Positions 40,899 to 50,347 are shown, counted from the stretch's first letter. The stretch: DNA of 64,000 bases from an uncultured Clostridia bacterium (GCA_946403085.1 CAMIYM010000004.1:62001-126000), one strand, 5' to 3'. Notes: generated by a model from the letters alone, not told the origin. Numbers and translations: made by a program.

Positions 40899-43160
40899 AT
40901 GGCACGTAAGAAGAAAGACGATATCAATTCAAATTCACTTAAGAGCAGGCTTACAGACAGTAATGCCAAGGATATGCCGGCTGTTGACCAGCCTATTACC
41001 GACATGCTCGAGATCAACTATATGCCGTATGCGATGAGCGTCATCGTATCACGTGCTATCCCTGAGATCGACGGATTCAAGCCTTCACACAGAAAGCTTC
41101 TTTACACGATGTATAAGATGGGTCTTCTGGGCGGTAACAGAACCAAGTCTGCAAACGTTGTAGGTCAGACTATGAAGCTCAATCCTCATGGTGACCAGGC
41201 TATATACGATACGATGGTAAGACTTACCAGAGGTAATGGCTCTTTGCTTCATCCTTTTGTTGATTCAAAGGGTAACTTCGGTAAGCAGTATTCAAGGGAT
41301 ATGCAGTGTGCTGCACCCCGTTATACGGAAGTAAGACTTGAAAAGATCTGCGAAGAGATCTTCAAGGGCATCGATAAGGATGCTGTCGACATGGTTGATA
41401 ACTACGACGGCACTCTCAAAGAGCCCACGCTTCTTCCTACGACTTTCCCGGCTGTGCTTGTAAATGCCAATCAGGGTATTGCCGTAGGTATGGCGTCCAA
41501 TATCTGCTCATTTAACCTTGCGGAAGTTTGTGCAGCAACAGAAGCATACATGAAGGATCCTGCCTGTGATCTTCTGGAGATCATGCCGGCGCCTGACTTT
41601 TCGGGTGGCGGAAAGATCCTTTATGACAAGGAACAGATGAGAGCTATCTATGAGAGCGGCAAGGGTTCATTCTCTGTAAGAGCTAATTACAGGGTAGATA
41701 AGGCAAACAACCTGATAGAGATCACAGAGATCCCTTATTCCACAAGCGTTGAAGCTATCATCGACAATATTGCTGATCTCGTTAAGAGCGGTAAGGCAAG
41801 AGAGATCGCCGATATCAGAGACGAGACAGACTTGGATGGTCTTAAGATCACGATAGACTGCAAGAGAGGAACCGATCATGAGCAGCTCATGACCAAGCTC
41901 TTCAGATTTACAAAGCTTGAGGATACATTCTCCTGCAATTTCAATATCCTTATCGACGGAACTCCTAAGGTTCTTGGCATTCCGCAGATCATTGATGAAT
42001 GGCTCAAGTGGAGAAGGAACTGCGTATCAAGAGAACTTCAGTTCAACCTCGACAAGATGAAGAAGAGACTCCATCTTTTGGACGGTCTTGCAGTTATCCT
42101 CCTGGATATCGATAAAGCGATCAAGATAATCAGAGAGACTGAACTCGAAGCTGACGTTATCCCTAACCTCATGAAAGGCTTCGGCATCGATGAGGAGCAG
42201 GCTGAATATGTCGCAGAGATCAAGCTCCGCAATATCAACAAGCAGTATATCCTTAACAGGATCGCCGACAGGGATAAGCTTAAGGCTGACATAGCCGATA
42301 CCGAAGATATCCTTGGCAGCCCCAGAAGGATCAATGGTCTTATCGTTAAGACATTAAGAGAAGTAGCAGAGAAGTATGGCCAGCCCAGAAAGTCTGAGCT
42401 TGTCGGTATGGAAGAGACTGAGACATTTGTCGAGTCCGCAGTCATTCCGGATTACAGGCTCCATCTCATGCTTACACGTCACGGTTATCTTAAGAAGCAC
42501 ACTATGAAGTCACTTCAGAGTGCAGGTGAACTTAAGACCAAGGACGACGATGAGATCTTTATGGGCTTTGAGTGTGAGAACAGATCAGATCTTTTGATCT
42601 TTACTGATAAGTGCAATCTTTATAAGACTCATGTATATGATTTCTCAGATACAAAGCCCGGTGATCTGGGTCACTTCTTATCGAGTGAACTTGAGATGGA
42701 AGACGGTGAGAAGCCCATGTTCATGATCTCCACAACGGATTATAAGGGCATTCTTTTCATTGCTTTCGAGAACGGCAAGGCAGCGAGATTCCCTATATCT
42801 TCTTATGAGACAAAGCAGAACAGAAAGAAGCTTGTAAATGCATATTTTGACGGCAGCAAAGCCATCGGCTTCATTCTTCTTTCTGAAGATGAGGATCCTG
42901 ATCTTATCGTTACCAACAGTCTTGATAAGGCTGCTGTTTTCAAGGCTTCGCTTATTCCGCTTAAGACAACGAGAACGACTCAGGGTGTACAGCTTCTTGC
43001 TTCAAAGAAGGGCTCTGTATTGAAGTCTCTTGCACGTCTTGCAGAAGTTGAAGTACAGGATCCTGAGTACTACAGGATACGTAAAGTTCCTGCTATCGGT
43101 TACTATATCAGGGAGAATTCATTGGAGGCAAAGCAGGTAAGCTTTGATGATTTGAAGTGA
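40899..43160 (+). CDS. Type IIA DNA topoisomerase subunit A (divergent ParC/GyrA-like)
   Basis: The 753-residue protein has the winged-helix/tower breakage-reunion fold. The catalytic Tyr lies in AAPRYTEVRL and NYDGTLKEPTLLPTTFP and GIAVGMASNI follow. A C-terminal beta-pinwheel domain follows (about residues 500-750) but no clear GyrA box (QRRGGKG) is visible, so it is Topo IV-like. The stop of subunit B is 5 nt upstream, and the next gene overlaps its stop. The N-terminal 35 residues are basic and possibly disordered. Confidence 0.88.
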   Translation: MARKKKDDINSNSLKSRLTDSNAKDMPAVDQPITDMLEINYMPYAMSVIVSRAIPEIDGFKPSHRKLLYTMYKMGLLGGNRTKSANVVGQTMKLNPHGDQAIYDTMVRLTRGNGSLLHPFVDSKGNFGKQYSRDMQCAAPRYTEVRLEKICEEIFKGIDKDAVDMVDNYDGTLKEPTLLPTTFPAVLVNANQGIAVGMASNICSFNLAEVCAATEAYMKDPACDLLEIMPAPDFSGGGKILYDKEQMRAIYESGKGSFSVRANYRVDKANNLIEITEIPYSTSVEAIIDNIADLVKSGKAREIADIRDETDLDGLKITIDCKRGTDHEQLMTKLFRFTKLEDTFSCNFNILIDGTPKVLGIPQIIDEWLKWRRNCVSRELQFNLDKMKKRLHLLDGLAVILLDIDKAIKIIRETELEADVIPNLMKGFGIDEEQAEYVAEIKLRNINKQYILNRIADRDKLKADIADTEDILGSPRRINGLIVKTLREVAEKYGQPRKSELVGMEETETFVESAVIPDYRLHLMLTRHGYLKKHTMKSLQSAGELKTKDDDEIFMGFECENRSDLLIFTDKCNLYKTHVYDFSDTKPGDLGHFLSSELEMEDGEKPMFMISTTDYKGILFIAFENGKAARFPISSYETKQNRKKLVNAYFDGSKAIGFILLSEDEDPDLIVTNSLDKAAVFKASLIPLKTTRTTQGVQLLASKKGSVLKSLARLAEVEVQDPEYYRIRKVPAIGYYIRENSLEAKQVSFDDLK

Positions 43161-45055
43161 CGGTATTTTCTTCAGAGTATCATGTATCAGAAGATGAACA
43201 TAAGGACACTACGGGTTATAACCTTGCAGCTATCCTTTGTGCTGTCATGCTCATAGCATTGACAATATCTACTGTTATACTCGGAAAAAAGACCGCCTAT
43301 GAGATGGACGCCATTCCAAGCTTTACACAGGCTATAGATGAGGGCCGTTATACTGATGCTCTTGAGTTATACAGAAGCATCCAGGATGATGTCCTTAAAG
43401 CTTCTCCTGATGCGCAGGCATCGAATGCATCCCGTCTTAAGCTTCTTGATGACATGGAAAACATAGTCAGAGAACGTGTTAATACGATCTGTGACCGTGT
43501 TATCAATAACCGCTATACTTTATCGGCAAGTGATATTAATTTCCTTGACTCCATGAAAGAACTCACGAGCTCGATCGTATCAGAAAGACTGTATTCTCTG
43601 TGTGAGAATTTCCTTTTGGGAAAGGTGGAAAAGCCTGTAGTTACTTTCTTCTTCGATCAGGTACAGCCTATCGGTAATTTCGCCGCTACGGCCAATCCGT
43701 TGCACCGCGAGCTCGATTTTATCGAGACTGCAACAGGTGATGTTCAGACAGCAGAGAAGTCTCTTAGTAAGGGCGACTACATTTCTGCCGTAAAGAAATA
43801 CACTCAGGTTAATGCCTCATACACCGGCTTTGTCGGTGATTATTGTGATAAGCGTATTGCTTCCATCAAAGAGACGATGTACGAGCCGATGATGGCAGAG
43901 GGTGAACACCTTCTTCAGACTTATAAATTCTATTCAGCAGAAAAGCTTTTCTCTGATCTTGCAGTAATCTTCCCTGAGGATGAGATGATAAAGAGCAATC
44001 TTCTTAATGCAACTTCATATACTAGTGAGGTTAAGGAGTACAGGGGAAAGATCGAATGTATCTGCGTCAGATCTCTTATAGCAGATACGGATGTGGCATT
44101 CTCCGGAAGATATCATTCAAGCAATACGGATCTTTATCTTACGGTATCCGAGTTTGAGAAGATCCTTCAGAATCTCTATGAAAGAGGATATGTCCTTGTT
44201 GACGTTGAAGATCTTATCGATCAGTCTGACCCGTCATTCCTTCTTGAGCGTAACCTCAAGGTGCCCAAGGGCAAGAAGCCTCTTGTCGTAGTTATCGAGA
44301 ACCTTCAGCTCAGTGCATCTTCTTACCGCTGCGGAACCTGCAGAAGACTTGTTCTTAACGATGAGAACCAGGTCTGCGGTGAATACCAGAATTCGGCAGG
44401 TGAGACCGTAGTCGGAAGAACAGCTGAAGCCATTGGCGTACTTGACGTTTTCGTCGAGAAACATCCTGATTTTACATACGATGGTGCGAAGGGCATCATT
44501 TCCGTCAGCGGATATGAGTCATGCTTCGGCTATGTTGTAAGTGCTGATGAGATTGATGACCGTAACAAGGCTCTTTCTGCGATCAACCTCCCGCAGGTCA
44601 ATATCACAAATGCCGATATTGATTTCAACAGGGAAAAGGTAATGGAGATCGTAAGTGTCCTTAAGGATAACGGCTGGAAGTTCGCTTCCTGCACATATTC
44701 TTATATAGATGACTGCAGGCATACCGAGAAAGAGATCCTCATGGATGACCATACAAAGTGGATGGATCAGATAGGAAGCCTTTTCGGTGAGGTCCATATG
44801 CTTGTCTATCCGAACGGCAACTATATTGCGGGTACGGATGACAGGGCGGTCTACTATAAGAACAGGGGATTCAGAATCTTCTTCGGCGGCGGTGCCACAC
44901 CGTATTATACGTATGGTGATAACTATCTGTTCCTGGACCGCGCGATGATGAGCTATAAGACTCTTACCAGAAAAGCATATAAGGATCTTTTCGATTATAA
45001 CCAGATAGTTGACCCGGCCCGTACAGCGAAAAAAGACAACAAAAAGAGCAACTGA
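43157..45055 (+). CDS. Membrane protein with polysaccharide-deacetylase-like C-terminal domain
   Basis: The 632-residue protein has one membrane helix near the N-terminus (about residues 24-43), a helical tetratricopeptide-like middle (about 50-300) and a C-terminal domain resembling clostridial polysaccharide deacetylase-like proteins (LTVSEFEKILQNLYERGYVLVDVEDL, GVLDVFVEKHPDFTYDGAKGI). The usual NodB Asp-Asp metal motif is not seen; the corresponding strand reads VVVIENLQLS and is followed by a CGTC pair. The start is GTG at 43157, overlapping the topoisomerase stop codon; no good ribosome site is present, so coupling is likely. It probably acts outside the membrane. Confidence 0.72.
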   Translation: MTVFSSEYHVSEDEHKDTTGYNLAAILCAVMLIALTISTVILGKKTAYEMDAIPSFTQAIDEGRYTDALELYRSIQDDVLKASPDAQASNASRLKLLDDMENIVRERVNTICDRVINNRYTLSASDINFLDSMKELTSSIVSERLYSLCENFLLGKVEKPVVTFFFDQVQPIGNFAATANPLHRELDFIETATGDVQTAEKSLSKGDYISAVKKYTQVNASYTGFVGDYCDKRIASIKETMYEPMMAEGEHLLQTYKFYSAEKLFSDLAVIFPEDEMIKSNLLNATSYTSEVKEYRGKIECICVRSLIADTDVAFSGRYHSSNTDLYLTVSEFEKILQNLYERGYVLVDVEDLIDQSDPSFLLERNLKVPKGKKPLVVVIENLQLSASSYRCGTCRRLVLNDENQVCGEYQNSAGETVVGRTAEAIGVLDVFVEKHPDFTYDGAKGIISVSGYESCFGYVVSADEIDDRNKALSAINLPQVNITNADIDFNREKVMEIVSVLKDNGWKFASCTYSYIDDCRHTEKEILMDDHTKWMDQIGSLFGEVHMLVYPNGNYIAGTDDRAVYYKNRGFRIFFGGGATPYYTYGDNYLFLDRAMMSYKTLTRKAYKDLFDYNQIVDPARTAKKDNKKSN

Positions 45056-45097
45056 GACTTAGCTTAATATTAATATTAGGTTTCATTTTTGAATTAT

Positions 45098-45127
45098 TTG
45101 CACATAAAAACCGATTTTTATTATAAT
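45098..45127 (+). promoter_or_regulatory. Promoter of the PH-domain/sirtuin/MutS-like operon
   Basis: TTGCAC (45098-45103), 18-bp spacer, TATAAT (45122-45127), about 48 nt before the ATG at 45175. Confidence 0.6.
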
Positions 45128-45174
45128 GTAAGTTATGAAAGGCTATCTTGTGCTTTGTTGAAGGGAGCTTGTTT

Positions 45175-45630
45175 ATGGGCAGAATCGATAAACTTACTAA
45201 TCTGACCGAGAAGGAAGAGATCCTTTGGCAGGACAGAAAGAGATACTTAGGATTGCCCATCTCTTTTACTATCTATAGCTTCACACAGAATAAGCTCTAT
45301 TATAAGAAGGGCATTATCAACATCAGTTCTGAAGAGATCCTTTTATATAGAATCCTGGACATCACATTCAAGCAGTCTATCTGGCAGAAGATCTTTGGTG
45401 TTGGTTCAGTAATCCTTACGACAGCTGATAAGACCACTCCGATTCTTGAACTTAAGAATATTAAGACACCTGACAGGATCAGGAAGGCTTTAAGTACTTT
45501 AGTTGAACAGAGACGTGACGAGAAGCGTGTCACCGGTAAGGAAATGTTCGGCGCTGCCGGAATGTTCCACGATCACGGTGATCTTGACGGCGTAGATCTT
45601 GACGGTGACGGAATACCTGATGTTCATTGA
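45175..45630 (+). CDS. Bacterial PH-domain protein
   Basis: The 151-residue protein carries one bacterial pleckstrin-homology domain of the bPH_2 type (about residues 12-120: IYSFTQNKLYYKKGIINISSEEI, LYRILDITFKQSIWQKIFGVG). No membrane helix is predicted. The C-terminus ends with an Asp-rich D-L-D-G-D-G-I-P-D sequence like a calcium-binding loop. The ATG at 45175 follows GAAGGGAG and is preferred to one 27 nt upstream. The sirtuin gene follows after 13 nt. Function unknown. Confidence 0.78.
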   Translation: MGRIDKLTNLTEKEEILWQDRKRYLGLPISFTIYSFTQNKLYYKKGIINISSEEILLYRILDITFKQSIWQKIFGVGSVILTTADKTTPILELKNIKTPDRIRKALSTLVEQRRDEKRVTGKEMFGAAGMFHDHGDLDGVDLDGDGIPDVH

Positions 45631-45643
45631 TTGAGGTAATTGA

Positions 45644-46618
45644 GTGGAAACAAGGATTGACAGATTCGGCAGTGTACGTGATGACAAGATCAAGCAGCTT
45701 AAGCAGCTGATCGAGGAATCCAATAATATCGTGTTCCTTGGCGGAGCAGGTGTATCCACGGAAAGTGGCATCCCTGATTTCAGAAGCGGAGCAGGTATCT
45801 ATAACACTGAGAGCGGTACCAAGTACAGACCGATCGATATCATTGCTCATGACTTTTTCATCGAACATCCTGAAGATTTCTATGACTTCTACAAGCGTAA
45901 GCTTATATATCCTGATGCAAGACCTAACAAGGCTCACAAGGCTCTCGTCAGACTTGAGAGACAGGGCAAGCTTAAGGCTATAATCACACAGAATATCGAC
46001 AATCTCCATCAGGAGGCAGGAAGCAAGTGCGTTATCGAGCTTCACGGTTCCGTTTTCAGGAACTACTGCATGGATTGCGGAAAGAAGTTCAATATCGAGT
46101 ATATTGCAGCTCAGGAAGGCGTTCCTCATTGTGACAGATGCGGCGGTATCGTAAGACCTGACATCGTCCTTTATGAAGAGAATCTTGAGCATCAGAATGT
46201 TGATAATGCTATTAAGGCAGTTAAGAAGTGCGATCTTATGATCATCGCAGGTACATCTCTTACGGTATATCCTGCAGCGACTTTTGCCCAGTTCCTTAAG
46301 CATGACAGGATCGTTATCATCAATAAGAGTTCCACATATATGGATCTTAAGGCTTTGCTTACTATTCACGATAATGTTGGCGAGGTTCTTGATAAGGTCG
46401 TTCCCAAGCGCATTTCAAGAAAGAATGCTGCTTCCAAGACTTCGGCAAAGAAGACCACTGCCAAGAAGACAACAGCTAAGTCTACGACTAAGACTGCTGC
46501 CAAGAGCACAGCTTCAAAGAGTACTACATCAAAGAAAGCCGCTTCGGCTAAGAAACCATCCACCGGAACTAAGAAGCCGGCGGCTTCAAAGGCGAAGAAG
46601 GATGAAAGCAAATCTTAA
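45644..46618 (+). CDS. cobB: Sir2-family NAD-dependent deacylase with histone H1-like C-terminal tail
   Basis: The 324-residue protein has a complete sirtuin core (residues 1-about 250): GGAGVSTESGIPDFRS, TQNIDNLHQEAG, the catalytic His in ELHGS, and a zinc site CMDC/CDRC. The GTG start has GAGG 7 nt upstream. Beyond the core lies a tail of about 70 residues made almost only of Lys, Ala, Ser and Thr, with AAKK/TAKK/SKK repeats, like eukaryotic histone H1 tails and bacterial HU/HbsU-like extensions. Such a tail should bind DNA, so the enzyme may be nucleoid-associated. It overlaps the MutS-like gene by 17 nt. Confidence 0.9.
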   Translation: METRIDRFGSVRDDKIKQLKQLIEESNNIVFLGGAGVSTESGIPDFRSGAGIYNTESGTKYRPIDIIAHDFFIEHPEDFYDFYKRKLIYPDARPNKAHKALVRLERQGKLKAIITQNIDNLHQEAGSKCVIELHGSVFRNYCMDCGKKFNIEYIAAQEGVPHCDRCGGIVRPDIVLYEENLEHQNVDNAIKAVKKCDLMIIAGTSLTVYPAATFAQFLKHDRIVIINKSSTYMDLKALLTIHDNVGEVLDKVVPKRISRKNAASKTSAKKTTAKKTTAKSTTKTAAKSTASKSTTSKKAASAKKPSTGTKKPAASKAKKDESKS

Positions 46619-48464
46619 ATTCTACGAAGATAATGAGAAGAAGATAATTGCCGGTCTTGCCAAATACGGAAGGCAGAGCGGCATTTTATCATTTTTGAGA
46701 CTGATAACTTTTCTGGGTGCAGCAGGTCTTTTTATCGGTGCTTATGCAGGTAATATTCCTGCACTCTGGTTTGCAGGAACTGCTGTATTCATTCTTTTTG
46801 TTGTCCTTTGTATCATTCACGGCGGCATTATTGATAAGGTCAATTACCTGACTGAGCTTTTGAAGGTTAATTCATCTTACATCGCCAGGATCAAAGGAGA
46901 CTTCAATGAACTCCGCAATATCGCTGTTAAGGGACTGAAGAGGGCAGAGGACATAGGACTTGCAAAGTCCAGACTTTACGGAACTGAATTTGACGTTCAG
47001 GGTCACGATTATTCTATGGATCTCGATGTCTTCGGCAAGAAGTCTTTGTTCTCTCTTCTTAATGTTTCTGAAACTTCATTCGGCCGTAAGAGATTTGCGT
47101 CAAGTCTTTTGGATCCGCATGTTTCAGGTATTTCGGTAGAGCAGCTTAAGAATAAGCAGAAGGCTGTTGAAGAGCTTTGTTCAAAGCCTGAGTTCCTTAT
47201 GGATTACCAGGCTACAGCAAGGGCAGGAAGAATGACCAAGGATCCTAAGGTTCTTATGGATTTTGCATCTTCCGGCTCGAAAACCAGGACTTCAGCTAAC
47301 ATTCTTGCCATCATTGGCGTGCTTGTATGGTTAAGTGTTCCTGCAGCTTACATACTGTTTCCCGAATACGGTGCATCTTCAATTCCTGCATGCCTTATCG
47401 TTAATCTGATCATCTGGGTGATCGGCAGAGCATTTAATGAGAATTATCTTAAGGCTTGTGAAGGCATGCCTAATCAGGTAAAGACCATCCTTAAGCTTTA
47501 TAAGATCCTGGAGGAAGCCGGATTTGAGAACAGTCTTTTGAAGTCTCTTGTAAAAGGCAATGACAGAAAAGAAGGCGCATATGAATCTTTAAGAAAATTA
47601 GATGATGCACTTAAGGTCTCAGCCATCCGTTCACAGCCTTTATTTGCTTTTATCTTCAATCTCATTTTCCCTCTGGATTATCTTATCTCTTATCTTTTGG
47701 GTAATTGGGCAGTTAATTACGGAAAGGAACTCCCCTCATATATTGACGGCCTTTCAGAGATTGAATCTCTTATGTGCGCAGCACAGACAGGACTGGTCTT
47801 CCCGGAGAGCGCATTCCCTGATTTTGTTGAATCAGACAAGGCAGAGGATAACGCATTTTTCGAAGGATATGACCTCGCACATCCTCTTCTTGATAACACC
47901 ACTGTTGTCAGGAATTCAGTAACGATCAATAAGGATATAGCGATCATTACGGGATCTAATATGTCCGGTAAGACAACACTTATCAGGACTGTCGGTGTTT
48001 GTTCCATCCTGGCTCTTACTGGCGGCCTTGTTCCTGCATCTAAGGTTACTCTCGGAAGGATGAGAGTTATGAGCTCGATGAGGATCGTGGACAGTATTGA
48101 AGAGAATATGAGTACATTTAAGGCTGAGCTTGTAAGGATATCGGGCATCATGAATGCAGCAGGTGAGGAGAAGGCACTGTTATTCCTTATCGATGAGATC
48201 TTCAGGGGCACAAACTCTGATGACAGAACAGAAGGTGCACTGACTGTATTAAGAAAGCTCTCTAAGCCTTATATCTGCGGCCTTATGACAACTCACGATT
48301 ATGCGATGATAGATAAGACGGAAAAAGACTTCAGCAACATCAGGTATTATCATTTCTCTGAAAGCTATACAGATACCGGAATAACATTCGACTATAAGCT
48401 TTCAAAGGGAATCAGCAGACAGTCTAATGCTAAATACCTAATGAAACTGGTCGGTATCGGCTGA
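46602..48464 (+). CDS. Membrane-associated MutS-like ATPase
   Basis: The 620-residue protein has the MutS core (domain III) and ATPase (domain V): GSNMSGKTT near residue 451, FLIDEIFRGTNSDDR near 531 and TTHDYAM near 565. It lacks the mismatch-reading N-terminal domain and instead has two pairs of hydrophobic helices (about 28-75 and 230-275), so it is likely membrane-bound. This is the widespread but poorly understood MutS-like family, not the mismatch repair enzyme. The ATG at 46602 lies inside the end of the sirtuin gene, which indicates translational coupling. Confidence 0.85.
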   Translation: MKANLKFYEDNEKKIIAGLAKYGRQSGILSFLRLITFLGAAGLFIGAYAGNIPALWFAGTAVFILFVVLCIIHGGIIDKVNYLTELLKVNSSYIARIKGDFNELRNIAVKGLKRAEDIGLAKSRLYGTEFDVQGHDYSMDLDVFGKKSLFSLLNVSETSFGRKRFASSLLDPHVSGISVEQLKNKQKAVEELCSKPEFLMDYQATARAGRMTKDPKVLMDFASSGSKTRTSANILAIIGVLVWLSVPAAYILFPEYGASSIPACLIVNLIIWVIGRAFNENYLKACEGMPNQVKTILKLYKILEEAGFENSLLKSLVKGNDRKEGAYESLRKLDDALKVSAIRSQPLFAFIFNLIFPLDYLISYLLGNWAVNYGKELPSYIDGLSEIESLMCAAQTGLVFPESAFPDFVESDKAEDNAFFEGYDLAHPLLDNTTVVRNSVTINKDIAIITGSNMSGKTTLIRTVGVCSILALTGGLVPASKVTLGRMRVMSSMRIVDSIEENMSTFKAELVRISGIMNAAGEEKALLFLIDEIFRGTNSDDRTEGALTVLRKLSKPYICGLMTTHDYAMIDKTEKDFSNIRYYHFSESYTDTGITFDYKLSKGISRQSNAKYLMKLVGIG

Positions 48465-48602
48465 TAGTTAGTGAACTAAGACGATTTTTCGAGCAAATAT
48501 TAGATTTATTGAAATAATATTAAATATCTTGTTATTTCTTTCTTGATTTATGATTTTGCAGATATTATTATAAATTTGGAGAGAAGGTGTTTAGGTAAGG
48601 TT

Positions 48603-50309
48603 ATGTTCGAAGGACTCAGCAAATATCTGTCGATAGTGCTTGATTACTCCGTAGTTTTGGAGTATTCGAATAGTATATGGTTTGACGAATTGTTAAACCT
48701 TTTCAATGACTATGGTATCGATTGTTATGTTAACGATACTTTTAAGGTTCTGCATAAGTGCGTTGTAGCTCAACAGGATCCAAAAGACAGACATGTACAG
48801 GGCGCTATGCGTTCCCTGATGCAGGGTCTTCTTACCACAAACAGACTTCACCTTATCAATACATGCAATACTGAAAGATTCATCGAGCAGGTAAATGAGC
48901 TCGGCGGATTCTCGGTCCTTCTTACAACCAATAAGAGTATTCTTGTTAAGAGACTTATTCAGAAAAAGCCAGAATACAATAATGATGTAGCTATCATCTC
49001 ACCGACAGGTCTTAAGATCTATCATTCTGTTGCTGAGATGATTGAAGATAATCCGCTTCCCCAGGTTAGCGGACTTGCCAAGAATGATACCTTCCTTGAT
49101 ACAGATGCCAGAGCAAGCATCGGTGATGTCGTTACATATAACAATGGCGACAAGCTCACTCTTGAGAAGAGACTGAGCGGCGGTGCTGAAGGTATGGTAT
49201 TCATTACAGACAATCCTAAGTATGTTGCCAAGATCTATCACAAAGGTGTTATTACTCCTTTGAGATGGGCCAAGCTTAAAAAGCTGACAGAACTTGGAAT
49301 TACTTCTTCCGGATTCTGCAGCCCCCAGCATCTTCTCTATTTCCGTAACGTACCTGTCGGTTATACGATGTTCATGGGCAAGGGAACTACATTAAGCAAT
49401 GTTTTCGACGGTCCTGATGCCATCATTGAGCATTATCCTGACTGGACAAGACTTGATGTTTGCGAGACATTGCTCTCACTTATAAGCAAGTATCTTTATC
49501 TTCATATGCATGATGTCATCGCAGGTGATATCCAGCTTAAGAATGCACTCATCAACTCATCTGTTGAACAGTATCTCATCGATATGGACAGTGTACAGGT
49601 CGGTAATCTTCCTTGCCCTGTAGGAACGGAAGAGTTTACTGATCCCAGACTTTGGGGAAAAGATTTCTCAAGCTTTGTCAGAACGCTTGAAGATGAGGAC
49701 TACTCTATTGCTATGCTCGTATTCACAGTCCTTTTCTGTGGTCTGCATCCTTATGCGACAAGAAATGGTGCTGAGACATTAAGAGAAGAGATCCTTAATA
49801 AGAACTTCCCTTATTCTCTTGATAATTCTGATAAGGAACATATCCCTGTCGGTGGTTATGATCATATCTGGGAATATCTTCCTGAGAACCTTAGGAATAT
49901 GCTTTACAGAACATTCAAGGAAGGCAAGGTCTATGAGGCCGTTTGCTGGAGAGATGCTGTACAGCAGTACATGCACGAACTTGAGACATGTGCATATGAC
50001 GATCCGGAAGCATATAAGCTTTTCCCTTGTGAGGATTATAAGCAGGTAAGCATTGATGTTAATGATGTCAGAGCCCAGCTTGCTGCAAGAGCTAATGGTA
50101 CAGCCGTTGAAGCTGCACCTGCTGAAAAGCCCAAGTTCGAGAAGAAGACTTTTGCCAACGCTCCTTCCGGAAGATTTGTTTCCGCAAGCGTAGGTGGAGA
50201 TAACAGTTACAGACCTATGAGATTTGACGATAATGTTTCTTCAAAGAAGGACAGTATCAATGATGATCAGAGTCAGCCTCATAAGAAGAAATTCTTTGGT
50301 CTGTTCTAA
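48603..50309 (+). CDS. YegI-like serine/threonine kinase with N-terminal PIN-like domain
   Basis: The 568-residue protein starts at ATG 48603 (AGG 7 nt upstream). Residues 1-about 150 look like a PIN-type nuclease fold (SIVLDYSVVLEYS; FSVLLTTNKSILVKRLI), although the acidic site looks weak (LTTNKS instead of an LT-x-D motif). Residues about 180-450 are a divergent kinase: glycine loop SGGAEGMVF, Lys in VAKIYH, catalytic GDIQLKN and the DFG-position IDMDSVQ, then GLHPYA as in YegI-type kinases. The C-terminal 100 residues are disordered. vWA and PP2C genes follow, forming a phospho-signalling operon. A 138-bp AT-rich gap upstream should hold its promoter. Confidence 0.82.
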   Translation: MFEGLSKYLSIVLDYSVVLEYSNSIWFDELLNLFNDYGIDCYVNDTFKVLHKCVVAQQDPKDRHVQGAMRSLMQGLLTTNRLHLINTCNTERFIEQVNELGGFSVLLTTNKSILVKRLIQKKPEYNNDVAIISPTGLKIYHSVAEMIEDNPLPQVSGLAKNDTFLDTDARASIGDVVTYNNGDKLTLEKRLSGGAEGMVFITDNPKYVAKIYHKGVITPLRWAKLKKLTELGITSSGFCSPQHLLYFRNVPVGYTMFMGKGTTLSNVFDGPDAIIEHYPDWTRLDVCETLLSLISKYLYLHMHDVIAGDIQLKNALINSSVEQYLIDMDSVQVGNLPCPVGTEEFTDPRLWGKDFSSFVRTLEDEDYSIAMLVFTVLFCGLHPYATRNGAETLREEILNKNFPYSLDNSDKEHIPVGGYDHIWEYLPENLRNMLYRTFKEGKVYEAVCWRDAVQQYMHELETCAYDDPEAYKLFPCEDYKQVSIDVNDVRAQLAARANGTAVEAAPAEKPKFEKKTFANAPSGRFVSASVGGDNSYRPMRFDDNVSSKKDSINDDQSQPHKKKFFGLF

Positions 50310-50338
50310 AGTCTTTTCGCTTTATTCTTCGGTATTTT

Positions 50339-50347
50339 TGGTATACT
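50339..50347 (+). promoter_or_regulatory. Extended -10 promoter before the vWA gene
   Basis: TGGTATACT lies 46 nt before the ATG at 50394 in the 84-bp gap after the kinase gene, so the vWA-PP2C-coiled-coil genes can be transcribed on their own. Confidence 0.5.

Noticed and set aside
46284..46601. N-terminal extension of the MutS-like gene
   Set aside because: The extra Arg/Leu-rich sequence is the out-of-frame reading of the sirtuin's Lys-rich tail; the real start is ATG 46602.
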